A DNA stretch of 64,000 nt from Rhodobacteraceae bacterium HTCC2083 (GTDB lineage Bacteria > Pseudomonadota > Alphaproteobacteria > Rhodobacterales > Rhodobacteraceae), in contig DS995276.1 in the NCBI GenBank assembly GCA_000156115.1, positions 2,652,129-2,716,128 on the forward strand, in the 5' to 3' direction. Each line of letters opens with the position of its first letter. The stretch's first letter is position 1. The position numbers and the translations under genes are program-made. Below, piece by piece: positions 1-8,778 of this stretch. The notes below the pieces were generated by a model. The model saw only the letters and a list, made by a program, of their open reading frames with translations, ran no database searches and was not told the DNA's origin.

Positions 1-57
1 GCAAGCGGGGGCGTCACTGAATTTGCATCCCGTGTTAAAAAAGGGGGCGTCTATTGA
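1..57 (+). CDS. nuoE: C-terminal end of NuoE (partial, 5' cut by window edge)
   Basis: Eighteen codons are open from the window edge to TGA at 55-57 and encode a peptide ending TEFASRVKKGGVY. It closely matches the last residues of the next gene (TEFSKRVDKGSVY). Rhodobacteraceae NuoE, the 24-kDa [2Fe-2S] subunit of complex I, commonly carries a C-terminal extension ending this way, and nuoF lies just downstream. The assignment rests on position and this short tail, because the catalytic part lies outside the window. Confidence 0.7.
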   Translation, partial: ASGGVTEFASRVKKGGVY

Positions 58-84
58 TGTACCTTATAAACTGGGAGAGTCATA

Positions 85-972
85 ATGAGTGACCTTAAGA
101 AAAAGTCATCCTGCCAAGTGGGATGCTGGGCAATGGCCGCGGCTGCGGGGGTGCTGACGTTTATAATGTTATCAACAATTGGCGATTACAGCTTTTTACC
201 GGCAGTCGTTTTGGGAATTTTGATTTTTGGTTTGTTGGGTCTTTTGTTCAATTGGCTGTTCTGCGCACCGCTCCCAGCGGCGCGTGAAAAAACTGATTTA
301 AGTGCTGCATCTGCTGATGCTGCTTCAACGAGCACAAGCGCATCCAGTGCTTCGAACGCAGGGGCGGCAACAGTCACAAGAGATAGCGCAGCCGCCGATA
401 AAGCAGCTGTAGAGGCCAAAGCTCAAGCTGCTGCTGACAAAAAGGCCAAGGTGGCCGCTGACAAGAAAGCAAAAGCTGCCGCGGACAAGAAAGCCTCAGA
501 CAAGAAGACTAAAGCGGATGAAAAAGCCGCAAAAACCAAGGCTGACGCAGATCAGAAGGCGGCTGATAAGAAAGCCAAGGCCGCGAAAACGAAAGCTTAC
601 AAAACAGCCGCTGCAAAAGCGGAAGCCGATGCAAAAGCTGGTGAAGATTTCGACGGTGATGACGTGCGCGAAGCGGCCGATGAAGGCACCAAGCCTGCGA
701 CGCTTGCGGCCGCACGCGAAGGTGGTGCGGATGATCTCAAGCGGATCAAAGGAATCGGACCAAAACTCGAAAAGCTCTGCAACACGATGGGCTTCTTCCA
801 CTTTGATCAAATCGCAGCTTGGACGCCGGATGAGATGGCGTGGGTAAATGCGAACCTAGAAGGGTTCAAAGGCCGTGCGACACGTGACAAATGGATTGAT
901 CAGGCCAAACTTTTGGCTGCGGGCAAGGAGACTGAATTCTCCAAGCGCGTAGACAAAGGCTCGGTTTACTAA
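85..972 (+). CDS. Membrane-anchored Ala/Lys-rich protein with NuoE-tail-like helix-hairpin-helix domain
   Basis: This 295-aa protein has three parts. Residues about 12-62 form two hydrophobic segments. Residues about 75-200 are Ala/Lys/Asp-rich low complexity (repeats of the type AADKKAKAA), probably a long charged helix. Residues about 216-295 hold a compact domain starting DDLKRIKGIGPKLEKL, whose GIGPKLE motif is typical of helix-hairpin-helix folds. The last residues repeat the end of NuoE just upstream, so this domain probably arose from, or shares ancestry with, the NuoE C-terminal extension. It sits 27 bp after nuoE and before nuoF, which suggests a complex I-associated role, but the function is unknown. 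The low-complexity linker makes similarity searches unreliable there. Confidence 0.8.
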   Translation: MSDLKKKSSCQVGCWAMAAAAGVLTFIMLSTIGDYSFLPAVVLGILIFGLLGLLFNWLFCAPLPAAREKTDLSAASADAASTSTSASSASNAGAATVTRDSAAADKAAVEAKAQAAADKKAKVAADKKAKAAADKKASDKKTKADEKAAKTKADADQKAADKKAKAAKTKAYKTAAAKAEADAKAGEDFDGDDVREAADEGTKPATLAAAREGGADDLKRIKGIGPKLEKLCNTMGFFHFDQIAAWTPDEMAWVNANLEGFKGRATRDKWIDQAKLLAAGKETEFSKRVDKGSVY

Positions 973-984
973 GGAAACACCCCA

Positions 985-1212
985 ATGGGCCAAGACAGAA
1001 CAGAGGACGCGTTGGCGAAAAAAGGGCGCATGGTTGCGCTTGTTATCGCGGGATCGATGCTTCTTTGGATCTTGGCCCAATGGATCGCACCAATGCTCGG
1101 AGTGCCGGGCAGGTTCGTATTTCTCTTCGACTTTGCCGTCCTCGCGGCGCTTATTTGGTCGATGGTTGTGACGTATCAAATCTGGCGTGCGCGTCAGGAC
1201 ACGAAAGGATGA
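985..1212 (+). CDS. DUF5337-like small membrane protein in nuo operon
   Basis: A 75-aa protein with two predicted membrane helices (about residues 17-35 and 43-66) and a basic end (WRARQDTKG). The layout and sequence style match DUF5337, small proteins I associate with nuo operons of Rhodobacterales. It starts 12 bp after the previous gene and ends 7 bp before nuoF, so it is surely co-transcribed. A role in complex I assembly or stability is inference only. Confidence 0.7.
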   Translation: MGQDRTEDALAKKGRMVALVIAGSMLLWILAQWIAPMLGVPGRFVFLFDFAVLAALIWSMVVTYQIWRARQDTKG

Positions 1213-1219
1213 CCCTAAG

Positions 1220-2521
1220 ATGCTAGCCGATAAGGATCGCATTTTTACCAACCTCTACGGCATGCATGACCGTACCCTTAAGGGTGCGCAAGCGCGTGGA
1301 CATTGGGACGGCACAGCCGCGATCATCAAAAAGGGTCGTGATTGGGTCATTGATCAGATGAAAGCCTCAGGCCTGCGTGGGCGCGGTGGCGCTGGTTTCC
1401 CGACTGGTTTGAAATGGTCGTTCATGCCCAAGGAAAGCGACGGACGTCCTGCGTATCTTGTTGTGAACGCGGATGAATCTGAGCCGGGCACATGTAAAGA
1501 TCGCGAGATCATGCGCCATGATCCGCATACGCTGATTGAGGGCTGCCTGATCGCCAGCTTCGCTATGAACGCGAACGCTTGCTACATCTACATTCGCGGC
1601 GAGTACATCCGTGAAAAAGAAGCGCTGCAAGCCGCGATTGATGAGGCATATGACGCTGGTCTCGTTGGCAAGAACGCTGCAAAATCCGGTTGGGATTTCG
1701 ATATCTACCTCCACCACGGGGCAGGAGCTTATATTTGCGGTGAAGAGACGGCGCTCCTTGAAAGCCTTGAGGGCAAAAAAGGCATGCCGCGTATGAAACC
1801 GCCGTTCCCAGCGGGCGCGGGTCTTTATGGCTGTCCGACGACTGTGAACAACGTAGAATCGATAGCGGTGGTACCGACGATTTTGCGCCGTGGTCCTGAA
1901 TGGTTTTCCAGCTTTGGGCGTCCGAACAATGCGGGCACCAAGCTCTTTGCGATCTCTGGCCATGTGAATAACCCATGCGTTGTTGAAGAAGCGATGAGCA
2001 TTTCATTCGAAGAGCTAATCGAAACCCATTGCGGCGGTATCAAAGGCGGTTGGGATAACCTTAAAGCAGTTATTCCGGGCGGTTCTTCGGTGCCCTGTGT
2101 GCGCGGCGAAAAGATGCGCGATGCGACGATGGATTTCGATTATCTACGCAATGATCTTGGCTCTGGTCTGGGTACGGCTGCGGTGATCGTGATGGACAAA
2201 GACACAGACATTATCAAAGCGATTTGGCGCCTTGCGAAGTTCTACAAGCATGAATCCTGCGGGCAGTGTACGCCTTGTCGCGAAGGCACAGGCTGGATGA
2301 TGCGCGTCATGGAACGTTTGGTGCATGGTAATGCTGATCCAAGCGAAATCGATATGTTGTGGGACGTGACCAAACAGGTTGAAGGCCATACGATTTGCGC
2401 GCTTGGTGATGCGGCGGCTTGGCCAATCCAAGGGTTGATCAACAACTTCCGCGATGAGATCGAAGATCGAATAAAAGCGCAAATCTCTGGTAAAACCACA
2501 CGCGCGGTTGCGGCGAAATGA
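1220..2521 (+). CDS. nuoF: NADH-quinone oxidoreductase subunit F
   Basis: NuoF (433 aa) binds NADH and FMN in the peripheral arm of complex I and carries [4Fe-4S] cluster N3. The glycine-rich site [13 protein letters not shown] lies near residue 53. The cluster ligands are in [12 protein letters not shown] (about 346-358), with the fourth cysteine in HTICALGD (about 392). I chose the ATG at 1220 (MLADKDRIF), 7 bp after the previous stop. A longer reading from 1187 would overlap the preceding gene and add non-conserved residues. The stop overlaps the next start (ATGA). Confidence 0.97.
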   Translation: MLADKDRIFTNLYGMHDRTLKGAQARGHWDGTAAIIKKGRDWVIDQMKASGLRGRGGAGFPTGLKWSFMPKESDGRPAYLVVNADESEPGTCKDREIMRHDPHTLIEGCLIASFAMNANACYIYIRGEYIREKEALQAAIDEAYDAGLVGKNAAKSGWDFDIYLHHGAGAYICGEETALLESLEGKKGMPRMKPPFPAGAGLYGCPTTVNNVESIAVVPTILRRGPEWFSSFGRPNNAGTKLFAISGHVNNPCVVEEAMSISFEELIETHCGGIKGGWDNLKAVIPGGSSVPCVRGEKMRDATMDFDYLRNDLGSGLGTAAVIVMDKDTDIIKAIWRLAKFYKHESCGQCTPCREGTGWMMRVMERLVHGNADPSEIDMLWDVTKQVEGHTICALGDAAAWPIQGLINNFRDEIEDRIKAQISGKTTRAVAAK

Positions 2522-2847
2522 TCCGCACAGCGCTCATATGTGGGTCGATTATTGGCCTTTTGGCGGGATGTTCGGATCCTGACAAGCAGGTTTTGTTCGA
2601 CGGGCAGCAATTTAATGGACGCTTGAAAGCGGACAAAGAGGACAAACGTAATTTTGTCGCCTCTGCTGGACCTGTTAGCCGAAGCCTTGAAGGCGCGCGT
2701 GAAGCCGCACGGTTCGAGGGCACGACGTATTGCATTCGCAGATATGGTCGGTCTGATATCGAGTGGGTCGCAAGCCCCGAAGCTGAAGCAACTGCGCTGA
2801 ATATTGTCGAAGACGTTCTGATCGTGCAAGGACGCTGCGCAGAGTGA
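2518..2847 (+). CDS. Putative lipoprotein, nuo operon insert
   Basis: A 109-aa protein with an N-terminal signal ([18 protein letters not shown]). Its lipobox LAGC predicts lipid attachment at Cys18 after export. The rest is hydrophilic and has no motif I recognise. Its start overlaps the nuoF stop by 4 nt (ATGA), which implies translational coupling. A similar-sized lipobox protein follows nuoG, so two envelope-type genes are threaded through this operon. Function unknown. Confidence 0.75.
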   Translation: MIRTALICGSIIGLLAGCSDPDKQVLFDGQQFNGRLKADKEDKRNFVASAGPVSRSLEGAREAARFEGTTYCIRRYGRSDIEWVASPEAEATALNIVEDVLIVQGRCAE

Positions 2848-2987
2848 TGGGATACAACGAAATAAGGGATGTTATTGCATATCAAGCTGTTCAAACCCCA
2901 TTTGGGGATCAGGTTTTGGCACGCAGCTTTGAAGCTCGCCGAATTTTGAGAGCAGTTTGCATGGCAGGAGAAAACACATGCTTTTGA
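2847..2987 (+). CDS. Possible 46-aa ORF coupled to preceding lipoprotein gene
   Basis: An ATG overlapping the previous stop (TGATG at 2845-2849) opens 46 codons ending at TGA 2985-2987, past the ATG of the next gene (2978). The peptide starts [16 protein letters not shown] and has no recognised domain. It fills an otherwise 130-bp gap in an operon with almost no gaps, and its start overlap is like those of real neighbours. It could equally be chance. The stretch also holds a short AACCCC-ATTT-GGGG inverted repeat. Confidence 0.3.
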   Translation: MGYNEIRDVIAYQAVQTPFGDQVLARSFEARRILRAVCMAGENTCF

Positions 2988-3388
2988 CTCGTACATTCAC
3001 CGCTTCCCTTTTCGCCATGAGCCTTGCCTTTGCAGCGCCTCTTTCCGCCAAAGGGTTGCAAGATGAAATACAGATCAACAACGGCCTGTTGGCTGTGGGC
3101 ATTGCCGACGAAATTCGCAATCGCTGTGATAGTATTTCCGCGCGCACGTTTACGGCGCTTGGCTTTTTGAATTCTCTCAAACGCGGCGCGCGTTCCAAGG
3201 GCTATTCGAACGATGAAATCAATCGCTACACCAAAAGCAAAACTGAGAAGGCCAAGATGCGTAAACGCGGTCAGGTTTATCTAGCGCAGAATGGTGCTTC
3301 CACATCCGATGCCGCATCCATGTGCCGTTTGGGCCGTGCGGAAATTAAGAAACGCAGCCAAATTGGCGTTCTTCTAAGAGCAAGGTAG
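2978..3388 (+). CDS. DUF5333-like exported protein, nuo operon insert
   Basis: A 136-aa protein with a cleavable-type signal peptide (about residues 1-24, ending LSAKG), so it is probably periplasmic. The mature part is Lys/Arg-rich and has two cysteines (NRCDS and SMCRLGRAE) that could form a disulfide. The length and pattern fit DUF5333 of Rhodobacterales. I chose the ATG at 2978, which has GGCAGGAG 7 nt upstream; an in-frame TTG at 2957 is weaker. It lies 3 bp before nuoG. Function unknown. Confidence 0.7.
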   Translation: MLLTRTFTASLFAMSLAFAAPLSAKGLQDEIQINNGLLAVGIADEIRNRCDSISARTFTALGFLNSLKRGARSKGYSNDEINRYTKSKTEKAKMRKRGQVYLAQNGASTSDAASMCRLGRAEIKKRSQIGVLLRAR

Positions 3389-3391
3389 AAC

Positions 3392-5413
3392 ATGTCCGAC
3401 CTACGCAAGATCATCATCGACGATAACGAAGTCGAAGTAGACGGGGCGATGACCCTTATTCAGGCCTGTGAAGAGGCGGGGGTCGAAATCCCTCGCTTTT
3501 GCTATCACGAACGTCTGACGATTGCTGGCAATTGCCGCATGTGTCTTGTTGAGGTCGTGGGTGGTCCACCCAAGCCTGCCGCGTCTTGCGCTATGCAGGT
3601 GCGAGATTTGCGCCCCGGTCCAGAAGGTCAGCCACCTGTGGTCAAGACCAACTCGCCCATGGTTAAGAAAGCGCGCGAGGGCGTGATGGAATTTTTGCTG
3701 ATCAACCACCCGCTTGATTGTCCGATCTGTGATCAGGGTGGCGAGTGCGATTTGCAAGATCAAGCCATGGCCTATGGCGTCGATTTCTCGCGTTTCCGCG
3801 AGCCAAAGCGCGCAACGGACGATCTGGATCTAGGCCCACTGGTCGAAACCCATATGACGCGTTGCATTTCCTGCACCCGTTGTGTGCGCTTCACATCTGA
3901 GGTCGCGGGCATCACGCAGATGGGCCAAACAGGTCGCGGCGAGGATGCGGAGATCACGTCTTACTTGGGCGAGACTTTGGATAGTAACTTGCAGGGCAAT
4001 ATCATTGATCTGTGCCCTGTTGGGGCGTTGGTCTCGAAGCCTTACGCCTTTACTGCGCGCCCTTGGGAACTGACAAAGACTGAATCCATTGATGTTATGG
4101 ATGCGCTTGGCAGCTCTATCCGTGTGGACACAAAGGGCCGTGAAGTGATGCGCATGTTGCCGCGCAATCATGATGGCGTGAACGAAGAGTGGATTTCAGA
4201 CAAAACGCGTTTTGTTTGGGATGGCCTGCGCCGTCAGCGCCTTGATCGTCCGTATATCCGCGAGAACGGCAAATTACGTGCGTCTAACTGGGGCGAGGCG
4301 CTTGGCGCTGCCGCTGCTGCGATGAAGGGCAAGAAAGTTGCGGGATTGATCGGTGATCTGGTCTCTGTCGAAGCGGCGTTTGCGTTGAAGCAATTGGTTC
4401 AAGGCATGGGTGGCAATGTTGAGTGCCGCACGGACAAAGCGAAACTGCCTGCGGGCAATCGCTCTGGCTACGTTGGTACGGCAACGATTGAAGATATCGA
4501 TGTCGCCAACAAAATCCTGCTTGTTGGGACTAATCCCGTGGTTGAAGCCCCTGTCTTGAACGCGCGCATTCGCAAAGCGTGGAGCAAAGGGGCAGATGTC
4601 GTCATGGTCGGCGAGAAAGTTGATTTGACTTACGAATACGAACATATGGGCACAGATCGCGCGGCACTCGCGCATGTCTCAGGTCTTGACATGGCGTCTT
4701 TGCAGGACTTGAATAGTATTGTCATCGTAGGTCAGGGTGCTTTGCAAGAAGCGGACGGCGAAGCGGTGCTTGGCACTGCTATGGCGATTGCGGAAAAGTC
4801 TGGCGGTAAGTTGATGATCTTGCACACAGCCGCAGGTCGCGTTGGTGCGATGGATGCTGGGTGCACCACGGATGGTGGCGTTGAAGCGGCGACTTCGGAT
4901 GCGGAGGTGATTTATAACCTTGGTTCTGACGAAGTTGACATCGATGCAGGGGCGTTCGTAATTTATCAAGGCAGCCACGGTGATCGTGGGGCGCACCGCG
5001 CCGATATCATTCTGCCGGGCGCAGCCTACACTGAAGAGCAGGGCTTGTTCGTTAACACAGAAGGGCGCCCGCAACTTGCGATGCGCGCTGGGTTTGCACC
5101 GGGTGAAGCAAAAGAGAACTGGGCAATATTGCGTGCGTTGTCTGCAGAGCTTGATGCGACACTGCCATATGACAGTCTTGCAGCATTGCGCACGGCTTTG
5201 ATTGCAGACGTTCCCCATCTTGCAGACATCGACGAAGTGCCTGAGAACGAATGGGACGCACTGCCAGCCAAAAAGATGGGCAAAGCAGAATTCCGCAACG
5301 CTATCAGCGATTTCTACCTGAGCAACCCGATTGCCCGCGCCTCCGAGTTGATGGCAGAGCTGTCAGCGAATGCAAAAGCGCGCCGTGACGCAGATAAGAT
5401 TGCTGCAGAGTGA
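3392..5413 (+). CDS. nuoG: NADH-quinone oxidoreductase subunit G
   Basis: NuoG (673 aa) is the large Fe-S subunit of the peripheral arm of complex I and relays electrons from NuoF. The N-terminal ferredoxin-like [2Fe-2S] site is visible as [19 protein letters not shown]. It is followed by the His/Cys motif in [17 protein letters not shown] and the [4Fe-4S] ligands CISCTRC and DLCPVGAL. The C-terminal two-thirds is the degenerate molybdopterin-oxidoreductase-like domain. The stop overlaps the next gene's GTG (GTGA). Confidence 0.97.
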   Translation: MSDLRKIIIDDNEVEVDGAMTLIQACEEAGVEIPRFCYHERLTIAGNCRMCLVEVVGGPPKPAASCAMQVRDLRPGPEGQPPVVKTNSPMVKKAREGVMEFLLINHPLDCPICDQGGECDLQDQAMAYGVDFSRFREPKRATDDLDLGPLVETHMTRCISCTRCVRFTSEVAGITQMGQTGRGEDAEITSYLGETLDSNLQGNIIDLCPVGALVSKPYAFTARPWELTKTESIDVMDALGSSIRVDTKGREVMRMLPRNHDGVNEEWISDKTRFVWDGLRRQRLDRPYIRENGKLRASNWGEALGAAAAAMKGKKVAGLIGDLVSVEAAFALKQLVQGMGGNVECRTDKAKLPAGNRSGYVGTATIEDIDVANKILLVGTNPVVEAPVLNARIRKAWSKGADVVMVGEKVDLTYEYEHMGTDRAALAHVSGLDMASLQDLNSIVIVGQGALQEADGEAVLGTAMAIAEKSGGKLMILHTAAGRVGAMDAGCTTDGGVEAATSDAEVIYNLGSDEVDIDAGAFVIYQGSHGDRGAHRADIILPGAAYTEEQGLFVNTEGRPQLAMRAGFAPGEAKENWAILRALSAELDATLPYDSLAALRTALIADVPHLADIDEVPENEWDALPAKKMGKAEFRNAISDFYLSNPIARASELMAELSANAKARRDADKIAAE

Positions 5414-5814
5414 GATCAGCGGCGATCATATCCCCCATGGCACTGGCGCTCGCCAGCGCTGTATCTGGCTGTGAACAGCAAACGGGTGATAAACCTGCGC
5501 CGTTCAAGCCGGAATATGACGGCGTGCAAACGCGCCTTCTCGATGATGATTTGGTGAGCTTTCAAGTTAAAATGAAGGGCGCGCGCAACAATTCTGACGT
5601 GGACGCTTACGCAGAATGTGCCGCTGCACAGTACGCGTTAATCAGAGGTTATGGTTTTGCGCGTCATTTACGCACAAACACGGCCGAAGAGGGTGGCACA
5701 TGGGTCGGGGATGCTGTTTACACCATCTCGCCAGCGCTCCCACGCGGGCTGAAAACGATAGATGCAGAAGTCACGGTTTCGGCCTGCGACGAGAACAAGA
5801 TACCGACGGTGTGA
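5410..5814 (+). CDS. Putative lipoprotein, nuo operon insert
   Basis: A 134-aa ORF starting at GTG 5410, overlapping the nuoG stop (GTGA). The N terminus is hydrophobic and ends in a lipobox-like VSGC near residue 21. The mature region has further cysteines ([10 protein letters not shown] and VSACDENK). No domain is recognised. It resembles the gene after nuoF in size and signal type, although I see no clear sequence homology between them. It ends 7 bp before nuoH. Confidence 0.7.
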   Translation: MRSAAIISPMALALASAVSGCEQQTGDKPAPFKPEYDGVQTRLLDDDLVSFQVKMKGARNNSDVDAYAECAAAQYALIRGYGFARHLRTNTAEEGGTWVGDAVYTISPALPRGLKTIDAEVTVSACDENKIPTV

Positions 5815-5821
5815 GGACCTA

Positions 5822-6862
5822 ATGTACGACTTTTTCACCACCACAACATTGGGCATGGGCCTGACAATCGTTGGGCAAATCTTCTTGCTCGTGATCCCTT
5901 TGCTGCTCGCATTAGCATTCTTGATGTATGCGGACCGTAAAATCTGGGCCGCCGTCATGATGCGCCGCGGACCAAACGTTGTAGGCGTCTTTGGCCTGCT
6001 GCAAAGTTTTGCGGATTTCTTGAAATACATCGTTAAGGAAGTTGTCTTCCCTGCCGGCGCGGATAAAGCGGTTTTCTTGATGGCACCGATGGTCACTTTG
6101 GTGATGAGCCTGATCGCTTGGGCGGTGATCCCGTTTAACGAAGGCTGGGTGCTGTCGGAGATCAACGTCGCGATCCTTTATGTCTTCGCTGTGTCATCGC
6201 TTGAAGTATATGGCGTGATCATGGGCGGTTGGGCGTCTAACTCGAAGTACCCGTTCCTTGGAAGCTTGCGTTCTGCGGCGCAGATGATCTCTTATGAGGT
6301 CTCTATCGGATTGATTATTATCGGTATTATCCTGTCGTCTGGATCGATGAACTTCGGTGCAATCGTGGCCGCACAGGATAGCGACTACGGACTGCTCAGC
6401 TGGTATTGGCTGCCGCACTTCCCGATGCTGGTGCTTTTTTTCATCTCAGCGCTCGCTGAAACGAACCGCCCACCGTTTGACCTTCCTGAAGCGGAATCTG
6501 AATTGGTGGCGGGCTATCAGGTAGAGTATTCGTCAACGCCGTTCCTGCTCTTTATGATCGGCGAGCTCGTCGCTGTCGTTTTGATGTGTGCGCTGATCTC
6601 GTTGATGTTCTTTGGTGGATGGTTGTCACCAATCCCAGGTTTGCCCGATGGCATCTTCTGGATGGTGAGCAAAATGTTCTTGGTATTCTTCTTCTTCTCC
6701 ATGGTGAAAGCGATCACACCGCGCTACCGCTATGACCAATTGATGCGCATTGGTTGGAAAATCTTCCTGCCTACGAGCCTCGCTTGGGTCGTATTCGTCG
6801 CATTTGCAGCAAAATTTGGATGGTTCTGGGGCGTTTACGCGCGCTGGACAGTAGGGGGTTAA
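5822..6862 (+). CDS. nuoH: NADH-quinone oxidoreductase subunit H
   Basis: NuoH (346 aa) is the multi-helix membrane subunit of complex I that joins the peripheral arm and forms part of the quinone pocket. The conserved loop [19 protein letters not shown] is present, as is the early [20 protein letters not shown] motif. The ATG at 5822 follows GAGGACCT and begins MYDFFTTT; earlier in-frame codons lie inside the preceding gene. It ends 3 bp before nuoI. Confidence 0.97.
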   Translation: MYDFFTTTTLGMGLTIVGQIFLLVIPLLLALAFLMYADRKIWAAVMMRRGPNVVGVFGLLQSFADFLKYIVKEVVFPAGADKAVFLMAPMVTLVMSLIAWAVIPFNEGWVLSEINVAILYVFAVSSLEVYGVIMGGWASNSKYPFLGSLRSAAQMISYEVSIGLIIIGIILSSGSMNFGAIVAAQDSDYGLLSWYWLPHFPMLVLFFISALAETNRPPFDLPEAESELVAGYQVEYSSTPFLLFMIGELVAVVLMCALISLMFFGGWLSPIPGLPDGIFWMVSKMFLVFFFFSMVKAITPRYRYDQLMRIGWKIFLPTSLAWVVFVAFAAKFGWFWGVYARWTVGG

Positions 6863-6865
6863 CCA

Positions 6866-7360
6866 ATGGCTGACTTCGATTATGGCCGCGCGGCCAAGTA
6901 CTTCCTCCTCGCAGACTTTGTGAAAGGTTTCGGTCTTGGCCTGCGCTACATGTTCGCACCGAAAGTGACGTTGAACTACCCGCATGAGAAGGGACCTTTG
7001 TCGCCGCGTTTTCGTGGAGAACATGCGCTGCGCCGTTACCCGAATGGGGAAGAACGGTGCATTGCTTGCAAGCTTTGCGAAGCGGTTTGCCCTGCGCAAG
7101 CGATCACGATTGATGCAGAGCCACGCGATGACGGCAGCCGGCGTACCACGCGCTATGACATAGACATGACGAAGTGCATTTACTGTGGTTTCTGCCAAGA
7201 AGCTTGTCCGGTGGATGCGATTGTCGAAGGGCCAAATTTTGAATTTGCCACCGAAACCCGTGAAGAGCTGTTTTACGACAAGGACAAATTGCTTGAGAAT
7301 GGCGATCGTTGGGAAGCGCAGATCGCGCGTAACCTCGAGATTGATGCGCCCTACCGATGA
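6866..7360 (+). CDS. nuoI: NADH-quinone oxidoreductase subunit I
   Basis: NuoI (164 aa) carries the two [4Fe-4S] clusters N6a and N6b that pass electrons toward quinone. Both ferredoxin motifs are intact: [12 protein letters not shown] (about residues 65-76) and [12 protein letters not shown] (about 104-115). Its length is normal for the alphaproteobacterial subunit. The stop overlaps the start of the next gene (ATGA). Confidence 0.97.
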   Translation: MADFDYGRAAKYFLLADFVKGFGLGLRYMFAPKVTLNYPHEKGPLSPRFRGEHALRRYPNGEERCIACKLCEAVCPAQAITIDAEPRDDGSRRTTRYDIDMTKCIYCGFCQEACPVDAIVEGPNFEFATETREELFYDKDKLLENGDRWEAQIARNLEIDAPYR

Positions 7361-7764
7361 CTGATGCGAACAACCCCTTTGCCATGATGATGGCCCAAGC
7401 TCAGGAGATGGCGAAAGCCCTCAATCCTGCGCTTTCGGGTGCGTCCACGCAGGCAATGGAAAATCTTTGGCCGACAATGACGAAGGACATGATGGAAATG
7501 TCTTTCGGCAAAGGTGCGTCCAAAGAGGGGTTGGATGCAAAGACGCGATTGTTGTTGACGCTGGCTGGTTTGACCATGCAAGGCGCACAGAATGAAACGC
7601 AGATTAGAATGACCGTGCGCCATGCTGTCGAGGCCGGTGCAACTAAAGATGAAGTGACTGAAAGCATTGCACAAATGTCGATGTTTGCCGGTCTCCCCGC
7701 CATGACCCGCGCGATGGAATTCGCGAATGAGGTTTTGCAAGTTAGCAAGGAAGCGCAAACATGA
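7357..7764 (+). CDS. Carboxymuconolactone decarboxylase (AhpD)-like protein inside nuo operon
   Basis: A 135-aa all-helical protein resembling the carboxymuconolactone decarboxylase/AhpD-like fold. The segment [14 protein letters not shown] followed by [23 protein letters not shown] is the usual core. The CxxC redox pair of true AhpD proteins is absent, so thiol peroxidase activity is not supported. It is coupled by 4-nt overlaps to nuoI and nuoJ, so it must be translated with complex I subunits. Its role there is unknown. Confidence 0.75.
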   Translation: MTDANNPFAMMMAQAQEMAKALNPALSGASTQAMENLWPTMTKDMMEMSFGKGASKEGLDAKTRLLLTLAGLTMQGAQNETQIRMTVRHAVEAGATKDEVTESIAQMSMFAGLPAMTRAMEFANEVLQVSKEAQT

Positions 7765-8369
7765 GCGTCGCTGTATTTACCTTTTACCTGTTCGCGATCT
7801 GCACGTTCACGGGCGGCCTGTTCACAGTGATCAGCCGCAATCCGGTGCACTCTGTGCTGTGGTTGATCCTTGCCTTCCTGTCATCTGCGGGCTTGTTCGT
7901 ATTGCTTGGCGCAGAATTCGTGGCGATGCTGTTGATCATCGTTTACGTGGGCGCGGTCGCGGTTTTGTTCTTGTTTGTTGTCATGATGCTCGACATCGAT
8001 TTTGCGGAGCTGAAAGCGGAAATGGTGAAATACATGCCGCTTGCGTTACTGATTGGCCTTGTTTTACTGATGCAATTCACCATGGCCTTCGGCGTTTGGG
8101 AAGCGAGCGATCAAGCTGCGGGCCTGCGCGGAGCGGTCACACCGACGGATGCGCATAACACTGAGGCACTTGGCCTTCTACTTTATGACAAATACTTCCT
8201 GATTTTCCAGCTCTCTGGGATGATCCTGCTGGTTGCGATGATTGGCGCGATTGTCTTGACGCTGCGCCACCGTACTGACGTGAAACGTCAAGACGTAATG
8301 GCGCAAATGCACCGCGATCCAGCAAAAGCGATGGAGCTTAAAGACGTAAAACCGGGGCAGGGGCTGTGA
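7761..8369 (+). CDS. nuoJ: NADH-quinone oxidoreductase subunit J
   Basis: NuoJ (202 aa) is a five-helix membrane subunit of complex I next to the quinone/proton coupling region. The N-terminal [20 protein letters not shown] and the following [26 protein letters not shown] helix are characteristic. A hydrophilic tail of about 35 residues follows the last helix. The start overlaps the CMD-like gene and the stop overlaps a small GTG ORF. Confidence 0.95.
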   Translation: MSVAVFTFYLFAICTFTGGLFTVISRNPVHSVLWLILAFLSSAGLFVLLGAEFVAMLLIIVYVGAVAVLFLFVVMMLDIDFAELKAEMVKYMPLALLIGLVLLMQFTMAFGVWEASDQAAGLRGAVTPTDAHNTEALGLLLYDKYFLIFQLSGMILLVAMIGAIVLTLRHRTDVKRQDVMAQMHRDPAKAMELKDVKPGQGL

Positions 8370-8482
8370 TTGTTCTTGCTGCATACGTCCTATTCGGAGC
8401 CGCAATCGGTGCGACGGTTGTGCTCTACTTGAATTCTAAGAATACGAACAATAACAAGGACATCGATAATGATCGGTCTTGA
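8366..8482 (+). CDS. 38-aa membrane peptide between nuoJ and nuoK
   Basis: A GTG at 8366 overlaps the nuoJ stop (GTGA) and opens 38 codons to TGA at 8480-8482, ending inside nuoK (start 8469). The product has one hydrophobic helix ([20 protein letters not shown]) followed by a polar Asn/Asp-rich tail. Without it, nuoJ and nuoK would be about 100 bp apart in an operon where other gaps are mostly below 15 bp. The coupling and the clean membrane helix argue that it is real. It may be an accessory peptide of complex I. Confidence 0.6.
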   Translation: MIVLAAYVLFGAAIGATVVLYLNSKNTNNNKDIDNDRS

Positions 8483-8774
8483 GCATTACCTGACAATCGC
8501 GGCAACGCTGTTTGTCATTGGCATTTTTGGGCTCTTTGTGAACCGCAAGAATGTGATCATTCTGCTCATGTCGATTGAGCTGATGCTGCTGGCGGTAAAC
8601 ATTAACCTTGTCGCCTTTTCCAGCTTCCTCGGGGATTTGGTTGGGCAGGTGTTCACGCTCTTCGTTCTGACAGTCGCCGCCGCAGAGGCGGCGATTGGTC
8701 TCGCGATACTCGTCTGTTTCTTCCGTACTCGCGGCACTATTGCGGTCGAAGATGTCAACGTGATGAAAGGCTGA
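8469..8774 (+). CDS. nuoK: NADH-quinone oxidoreductase subunit K
   Basis: NuoK (101 aa, the normal length) is a three-helix membrane subunit homologous to MrpC. The conserved segments [19 protein letters not shown] and [17 protein letters not shown] are present; they hold the membrane glutamates used in proton translocation. It begins within the 3' end of the small ORF and ends 4 bp before nuoL. Confidence 0.97.
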   Translation: MIGLEHYLTIAATLFVIGIFGLFVNRKNVIILLMSIELMLLAVNINLVAFSSFLGDLVGQVFTLFVLTVAAAEAAIGLAILVCFFRTRGTIAVEDVNVMKG

Positions 8775-8778
8775 TCAG

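Noticed and set aside
370..640. Repetitive AAG/GCC-rich stretch as a possible CRISPR or tandem array
   Set aside because: The repeats are short Ala/Lys codon runs in an open frame, with no constant repeat and spacer pattern.
1367..1963. Long open frame on the minus strand inside nuoF
   Set aside because: It is antisense to strongly conserved nuoF codons, has no recognisable motif, and arises from the codon bias of this genome.
2905..2925. Short hairpin ACCCC-ATTT-GGGG as an operon-internal terminator
   Set aside because: The stem is only about 5 bp and no T run follows. Complex I genes continue at close spacing on both sides.
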